DNA of 16,696 nucleotides from Verrucomicrobiales bacterium (lineage in GTDB: Bacteria > Verrucomicrobiota > Verrucomicrobiia > Verrucomicrobiales > DEV007): NCBI GenBank assembly GCA_013003335.1, contig JABDJT010000053.1:1-16696 (forward strand), given 5' to 3'. Below the pieces are notes generated by a model. That model saw nothing but the letters and a program-made list of their open reading frames with translations. It made no database searches and was not told the origin of the DNA. Position 1 is the first letter of the stretch, and each line of letters begins with the position of its first letter. The position numbers and the translations under genes were made by a program. Of the stretch, positions 12,526 to 16,696 are shown piece after piece.

Positions 12526-15420
12526 TCAGTTTTGCGCAGTCGCGCCCTTTTCCGAAACCACCTTCACCCGCACAGGATAGCTCGCCTGATTTCCGTCGGC
12601 ACCGGTTTTCAGGAAAAACATCGCTTCCTGCTCCGGCACAATCGGGGCGGCTGTGAAAAAGAATCGTTGCTTCGATTTCTTCTCGGGAATCATCAGGCCG
12701 TTGAGGCCGATGTTGTCGACGAACATGCCATGTGGCATGCCGCGTCCGGATTCGTCTTTTCCGAAACTCACAAGACCATTGAATTTTTCGCGGCGCTCAA
12801 CCTCGACAATCGCACTGACCGTTTCGCCCGGCTCCACTTCAAATTCAAGCACGCCGTCTTCACCCAACGTCCCTGACTCGCCGTCTGGCATGATCGTGAT
12901 CAAAACCTTCGGAACAACGCCGACACCAATCTCGCCGAGATGGCCCAGGTCCTTCGTTACCGGCTTTCCGTTTACCTTCGCTGTAGCGGTGACTTTCACT
13001 TTGTCCCAGCCTTCGGCGACGATCTTCTTCGGCTGCATTTTCTCTTTCCCGTCTTCCCCTTTGACCTTTTCCATCGGCGCCGGTTCCAGGTCGGCGGAGG
13101 CATTCAACACGGCAAATGCGCGATCATTGCCGCCCTCAATCGTCACCGGCGTGCTGGCTGTAAACCCTTTCGGTAAACCGGTAATGTCGATGGTGATCGG
13201 GCCTTCGAAGTCGTCCATCCGCGTGGCCGTGAAACTCAATTCCTTCCCGGAGCCGGGGCTCGGTCGGGCATTTTTTCCACCAACACTGACTGTGAAATCC
13301 TGCTTCCGCGGACGAATTGTCAGCTTGTAATCGAATTTCTCGCCGCCAAATCCGCGGACGTCGGTGATGCGCGCGAGGTAATTTCCATCCGCCGGAGCGG
13401 TGAACGTCAGCTTCGAATCCTTGCCGAGTTTTCGACGTGCATCGTCGTCATTCTCGTAAAAAACCCGGTAAACCGGCAGCCCGTTCGGCGACGGATTGGA
13501 ACCGGCCGGAAGCGCCCTGACAATGTAACAAGGCCCACCGAGGGGCTGCGAAATCGGCGTGGTATCGAAATAGGTCCGACGATTTCCGAAGCCGGGATAG
13601 ACTCGAAAACCGGAATCGGGGCCGCGCGGATAATGCCACAATTTCACCACTTCACCATTCGCGTAGAGCAACTCGTTCAATTCCATCTCACGCCAGTTGT
13701 GAACGCGGAAATCGTCCGATGTGTTCGAATCCTTCCCCCGAAACGTGAACCACGAATCACGCACAGCCTGCAACACGACGCGCTCGATCGGTTCGCCTTC
13801 AGCAGTCAAAACCTCGATCCGCGAATCGAGCATCGATTTCGACCGGGCGGCATTCACTTCCAAAACCCATTCTTCACCCGCCTTCGCGGAAAATTGAAAT
13901 CGGTCGACATCCCCTTCAGTCCCGATATTTCCGGCGATCTCGGCAGGAAGCGAAACGGGCTGGGCGTTTTCGGTTTCTGTTTCCGTAATCTTGGAAATTT
14001 CGCCGGCAGGCGTTATCGAATCAACAGGGTTAGGTTGGCGAACGGCCCCTGTTTGTTTGCGAACCAACAGCCCCGAGTTCGCGGGGTCCCGCGACCGGGG
14101 GAGGAAATCTTTGATGGAATAGATTTGAATCGTACCGTCCATCCGCGCGGCCTGGAATGCGCCGCCCTTCGGTTGAAACACTAACACCGACACCAAATCT
14201 GGCTGATCGCCGAACATTTTCCGCTGCTTCAGATCGGGCAGTGACCAGAGCTTGACGGAATCGTCCGACGACGCAGTCACGAGCCATTTCCCATCCCGCG
14301 ACATCGCAAAATCGTTGATCGCGTCCTCGTGGGCGAACCGTGCATGAATGACGGGATTGATGCGCGGCTTCGTTTTCGAAAGCAAGCGCCACAGCCGAAT
14401 CCGGTTGTCCGCGCCGGCCCCGACGACAAATCTTCCGTTCGGCGTGAAGGCGATTCGGAATTGTTCGCCCTGGGGCTGGTTCAGCGTGTCGAGCCGTTCG
14501 CCATCTTCGACCCGCCAGATCTTTCCGGTTTCGTCCGCGCTGGCGGAAGCGAGCAGCGTTCCGTCGGGCGAGAAAGCCAGATCGAAAACCGCCCCGTTGT
14601 GGCCGGCAATTTCGCGAACGAATTTTCCGTCGGCCGCATTCCAGATCCGGATGACCCGATCATAACCGGCCGTCGCAAGCAGCTTTCCGTCCGGCGAAAA
14701 CTCGGCGTCGAAGAGAATGTCGCGATGCACGCCTTCGCCAATTTCAGCGAGCTTTTTCCCGCTCGAGATTTCCCAAATCGTAGCAATGCCTTTCAAGCCG
14801 GTGATGCCGGAAGCGGTGACGAGTGTCGCGCCGTCCGGCGAAAAATGCACGGCGTTCACCTTGCCCGACAAATTCGGGAATTCGCGAACCGTCTTTCCGG
14901 AGTCCGCATTCTTTAAGGTGACCGATCCGAACCGCGCCACCGCGATCCATTTTCCATCCGGAGAATATTCCGCCGCTGTGACCGGCGTTGTGGTTTTGTC
15001 AGGATTCGGGGCAATCCTGGAAATATTCAGGGTCGAGAGAATCGATTTGTCGTTCTCCGGCTTCGGGCCCTTTGCTCCCGCGTCGATCCAACTTTTGATG
15101 ATCGCGATTTCAACTTCGGAGGGTTGCGTTTCGTCGGCAGGTGGCATCTGCCCCTTGCCGCGTTTCGTCAGTAGCTGAAGCAGGTAGGACTTTTGGGAGT
15201 CGCCGGGAACGAGAATGGGAGAGTCGTCCTGCGATTCCCCGCCCGCCGAAACGGCGGCAAAAGTTTCCACCGAGAATTCCCCTTCGAGATCGAAATCGTT
15301 GTGACAACCAGCGCAGTAGTCACGGAGGATCGGCGCGACGTCGCGGTGGTAGTCGGGATCAGCCGAAAAACCGGCGGTCACTGCAGCGAGAAAAAGTGAG
15401 AGTGTCAGGATTTTTTTCAT
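12526..15420 (-). CDS. PSCyt1 cytochrome-c-like, WD40 and PPC-type multidomain secreted protein
   Basis: The 964-residue product has a signal peptide (MKKILTLSLFLAAVTAGFSA). A Planctomycete-type cytochrome c domain follows, with haem motif CAGCH (Cys36, Cys39, His40) and a candidate distal ligand Met92 in GQMPPADE. Residues about 146-437 contain seven WD40-like repeats (xFSPDGxxLAT...IW), enough for a complete propeller. Residues about 489-525 (IAGNIGTEGDVDRFQFSAKAGEEW) resemble a bacterial pre-peptidase C-terminal domain, followed by beta-rich Ig-like segments. Residues 447-468, the linker after the propeller, are encoded by one and a half copies of the palindromic repeat. The gene starts 17 bp after the DUF1549/DUF1553 gene, a pairing common in Planctomycetota and Verrucomicrobiota. 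Its function there is not established; a periplasmic scaffold or redox partner is an inference. Confidence 0.85.
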   Translation of the reverse strand: MKKILTLSLFLAAVTAGFSADPDYHRDVAPILRDYCAGCHNDFDLEGEFSVETFAAVSAGGESQDDSPILVPGDSQKSYLLQLLTKRGKGQMPPADETQPSEVEIAIIKSWIDAGAKGPKPENDKSILSTLNISRIAPNPDKTTTPVTAAEYSPDGKWIAVARFGSVTLKNADSGKTVREFPNLSGKVNAVHFSPDGATLVTASGITGLKGIATIWEISSGKKLAEIGEGVHRDILFDAEFSPDGKLLATAGYDRVIRIWNAADGKFVREIAGHNGAVFDLAFSPDGTLLASASADETGKIWRVEDGERLDTLNQPQGEQFRIAFTPNGRFVVGAGADNRIRLWRLLSKTKPRINPVIHARFAHEDAINDFAMSRDGKWLVTASSDDSVKLWSLPDLKQRKMFGDQPDLVSVLVFQPKGGAFQAARMDGTIQIYSIKDFLPRSRDPANSGLLVRKQTGAVRQPNPVDSITPAGEISKITETETENAQPVSLPAEIAGNIGTEGDVDRFQFSAKAGEEWVLEVNAARSKSMLDSRIEVLTAEGEPIERVVLQAVRDSWFTFRGKDSNTSDDFRVHNWREMELNELLYANGEVVKLWHYPRGPDSGFRVYPGFGNRRTYFDTTPISQPLGGPCYIVRALPAGSNPSPNGLPVYRVFYENDDDARRKLGKDSKLTFTAPADGNYLARITDVRGFGGEKFDYKLTIRPRKQDFTVSVGGKNARPSPGSGKELSFTATRMDDFEGPITIDITGLPKGFTASTPVTIEGGNDRAFAVLNASADLEPAPMEKVKGEDGKEKMQPKKIVAEGWDKVKVTATAKVNGKPVTKDLGHLGEIGVGVVPKVLITIMPDGESGTLGEDGVLEFEVEPGETVSAIVEVERREKFNGLVSFGKDESGRGMPHGMFVDNIGLNGLMIPEKKSKQRFFFTAAPIVPEQEAMFFLKTGADGNQASYPVRVKVVSEKGATAQN
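14017..14059 (-). repeat. 43-bp palindromic repeat, copy 5, inside a coding sequence
   Basis: On the + strand the arms are CGAATCAACAGGGT (14017-14030) and CCCCTGTTTGTTTG (14046-14059), with ten Watson-Crick and two wobble pairs. Read on the minus strand, the whole 43 bases align without gaps to the family, including spacer bases GTT.GCC and the end ACCCTGTTGATTCG, which is identical to copy 1. It encodes residues about 454-468 of the PSCyt1-WD40 protein, in frame. Confidence 0.82.
14060..14081 (-). repeat. degenerate half copy adjoining palindromic repeat copy 5
   Basis: Directly adjoining copy 5, the + strand has CGAACCAACAG (14060-14070), identical to the first 11 bases of copy 1, then CCCCGA and GTTCG. 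Read on the minus strand this is CGAAC-TCGGGG-CTGTTGGTTCG, matching the right half of the family with a one-base insertion and substitutions. It encodes the NSGLLVR part of the linker. The homology is short, so this is less certain than the full copies. Confidence 0.5.
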
Positions 15421-15437
15421 GTCCGGTCCGGCTATTC

Positions 15438-16696
15438 TCAGTGTTGAAATAAAAATTCCCGCGACGTCATCAGCGCCCAGAACAGGTCTTCCAGGGCCTG
15501 TCGCTTTTCGCCTTGAGGCGTTTCTTTGAAAATGACACGGAAACCGTCGAGCTCCCGTTTGGTCGGCTGACGGGACAGGCAGATGAGATACGCTTCTTCG
15601 ATGATCGCTTCGTCGGTGATGTCTTTTCGCCCTAACATATCACTTACGATTCCGTCCTCCTTTCTTAGTTTTCCGTTGAGGGTATCGCCGTTGGAGAGGT
15701 GCAGAACCTGGACCATGCTGGGTTGATTGGAGCGTTCGCACTCGCAGGTAATTTCGCGGTCGTTCCGGCCGAAGGTTTTCAGAAAATAGGATTGAACGGC
15801 TGAATCAAACAGCTCAACTGCTCGAGTGCCGGGCTCGTAGAATTTCGTGTCGGCCGTGCTGCCGTCCCGCAGAACGATTTTCTGGAATATCGCCGGTGCG
15901 GAGGTGACGTCGGCGATGGCGTCGTGCAGGACCTCGGCCATTAAACGGCGCGGGTAGTAACGGGAAAAATGGCGCTGGTCTTTCTCGTTTTCCGGCAGGG
16001 CTTCGGCGCTGCGCTGATAGGTTTCGCTGATGAGAATGGTCCGCATCAAGGCCTTCAAATCGAATTCGTTTTGGACGAGATGATCGCTCAAGGCATCGAG
16101 CAGCGGTTCATTGCTGGCGGGGTTGGAAGCGCGCAGGTCATCAACCGGATCGACGATTCCTTTCCCGAAAAAAGCTGCCCAGACACGGTTCGCAATCGAA
16201 CGGGCGAAGTAGGGATTTTCCGGTGAGACCAGCCAGTCGGCGAGGGCTTCACGGCGATCGTCAGGGCGATTCGGATCGAGTTCCTCGCCGTCGAGCGGAG
16301 CTGGAATCTGCGGCTTGCCAGTGCGGGGCTGAATGAGGTCGCCACGCGGTTCAACGTATAGCGTACGAATGCCGTCGCCGTTCCGCGAATCACCTCCCCA
16401 GCCTTTTCCGCGCACGCGGGCGAACAGGTTGGCGAATGCGTAGTACTGATCGTTGGTCCACTTTTCCAGCGGGTGATTGTGGCACTTGGCGCAGTTGATC
16501 GAGAGGCTGAGAAACGCCTGGCTGACATTTTCCGCCATCGTTTCAGGATCCTGGTGGACGGCGTAAAAATTCGTCGCGCCATTTTCCGTGCTGATGCCTT
16601 TCGCGGTCACGAGCTCTCGCGCAAAGTCATCCCACGGCGTGTTTTTCTCCACGTTGCCGCGGATCCACGTGTAGTAGGCCTTGACCTGCTCGGGTC
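15438..16696 (-). CDS. DUF1549/DUF1553 protein, 5' part outside the window
   Basis: The frame is open from its TGA at 15438-15440 to the right edge of the window, where it reads PEQVKAYYTWIRGNVEKNTPWDDFARELVTAKG, an internal part of the DUF1549 domain; the apparent GTG start at 16652 is therefore not the real start. A haem-type C-x-x-C-H motif follows (NCAKCHNHPLEKW). The C-terminal DUF1553 domain shows RREALADWLVSPENPYFARSIANRVWAAFFGKGIVDPVDDLRASNPASNEPLLDALSDHLV and FDLKALMRTILISETYQRS. These proteins are abundant in Planctomycetota and Verrucomicrobiota, are exported, and usually pair with PSCyt1 proteins, as here. Their biochemical function is not established. The gene is the most upstream one visible in the leftward cluster. 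Confidence 0.9.
   Translation of the reverse strand, partial: PEQVKAYYTWIRGNVEKNTPWDDFARELVTAKGISTENGATNFYAVHQDPETMAENVSQAFLSLSINCAKCHNHPLEKWTNDQYYAFANLFARVRGKGWGGDSRNGDGIRTLYVEPRGDLIQPRTGKPQIPAPLDGEELDPNRPDDRREALADWLVSPENPYFARSIANRVWAAFFGKGIVDPVDDLRASNPASNEPLLDALSDHLVQNEFDLKALMRTILISETYQRSAEALPENEKDQRHFSRYYPRRLMAEVLHDAIADVTSAPAIFQKIVLRDGSTADTKFYEPGTRAVELFDSAVQSYFLKTFGRNDREITCECERSNQPSMVQVLHLSNGDTLNGKLRKEDGIVSDMLGRKDITDEAIIEEAYLICLSRQPTKRELDGFRVIFKETPQGEKRQALEDLFWALMTSREFLFQH

Noticed and set aside
12520..12534. Perfect palindrome CAAAACTCAGTTTTG at the end of the PSCyt1-WD40 gene
   Set aside because: The centre leaves too small a loop, the remaining stem is only A-T rich pairs plus one G-C, and there is no following T-tract. 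It is too weak to call a terminator.
1..16696. CRISPR arrays, tRNA/rRNA genes, insertion sequences, prophage or toxin-antitoxin pairs
   Set aside because: I looked for regularly spaced direct repeats, tRNA-like cloverleaf arms, transposase motifs and small paired genes and saw none. The dispersed palindromes are too far apart and too variable in orientation to be a CRISPR array.

Overview
The window is about 16.7 kb of moderately GC-rich bacterial chromosome, most likely from a Verrucomicrobiota member of the PVC group. The evidence is a Planctomycete-type cytochrome c (PSCyt1)/WD40 gene next to a DUF1549/DUF1553 gene, a secreted formylglycine-type sulfatase with DUF1080 and discoidin-like domains, and YebC beginning MGRAFEYRRKAK. 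A complete class A penicillin-binding protein argues against canonical Planctomycetes, which generally lack these enzymes. Few genes show a clear Shine-Dalgarno sequence, so several starts were chosen from protein conservation. I see no rRNA, tRNA, CRISPR array, insertion sequence or phage gene.

Layout. Positions 1-33 hold the start of a leftward gene, followed by an AT-rich regulatory-looking stretch (about 61-208). Then come a small unknown protein (209-523), yebC (585-1295) and a spermidine synthase-like SAM-fold protein (1375-2067). Convergent to these, on the minus strand, are infA with a long basic tail (2669-3010) and an HscB-like J-protein (2074-2631). Divergent from infA is recO (about 3146-3691), which seems to lack any ATG/GTG/TTG start that keeps its conserved N-terminus. 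It is followed by a two-helix membrane protein (3751-4239), a three-domain secreted sulfatase (4291-6915), a ferritin-like diiron-type protein (6985-8457), a 44-residue lipoprotein (8464-8598) and a class A PBP (8665-10884). The right third is a leftward, probably co-transcribed cluster running into the window from the right edge: DUF1549/DUF1553 protein (15438-16696, 5' truncated), PSCyt1-WD40-PPC protein (12526-15420) and a Tat-exported N,N-dimethylformamidase-like protein (10951-12486).

The most notable structure is not a gene. A 43-bp imperfect palindrome (two 14-bp arms around a conserved 15-bp spacer) occurs five times: 1301-1343, 3696-3738, 6905-6947, 10900-10942 and 14017-14059. Four copies lie at the 3' ends of genes, within about 16 bp of a stop codon, and one of these supplies the stop codon of the sulfatase. 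The fifth, with an adjoining half copy, lies in frame inside the PSCyt1-WD40 gene and encodes the linker after the propeller. The family resembles REP elements in placement and Rickettsia palindromic elements in being carried inside a coding sequence. I do not recognise it as a named family.

Functionally the genes fall into housekeeping translation and repair (yebC, infA, recO, hscB-like), envelope synthesis (class A PBP) and secreted or periplasmic functions that suggest use of sulfated polysaccharide or other polymers (sulfatase fusion, PSCyt1/DUF1553 cluster). The physiological role of the last cluster is not known from the sequence.
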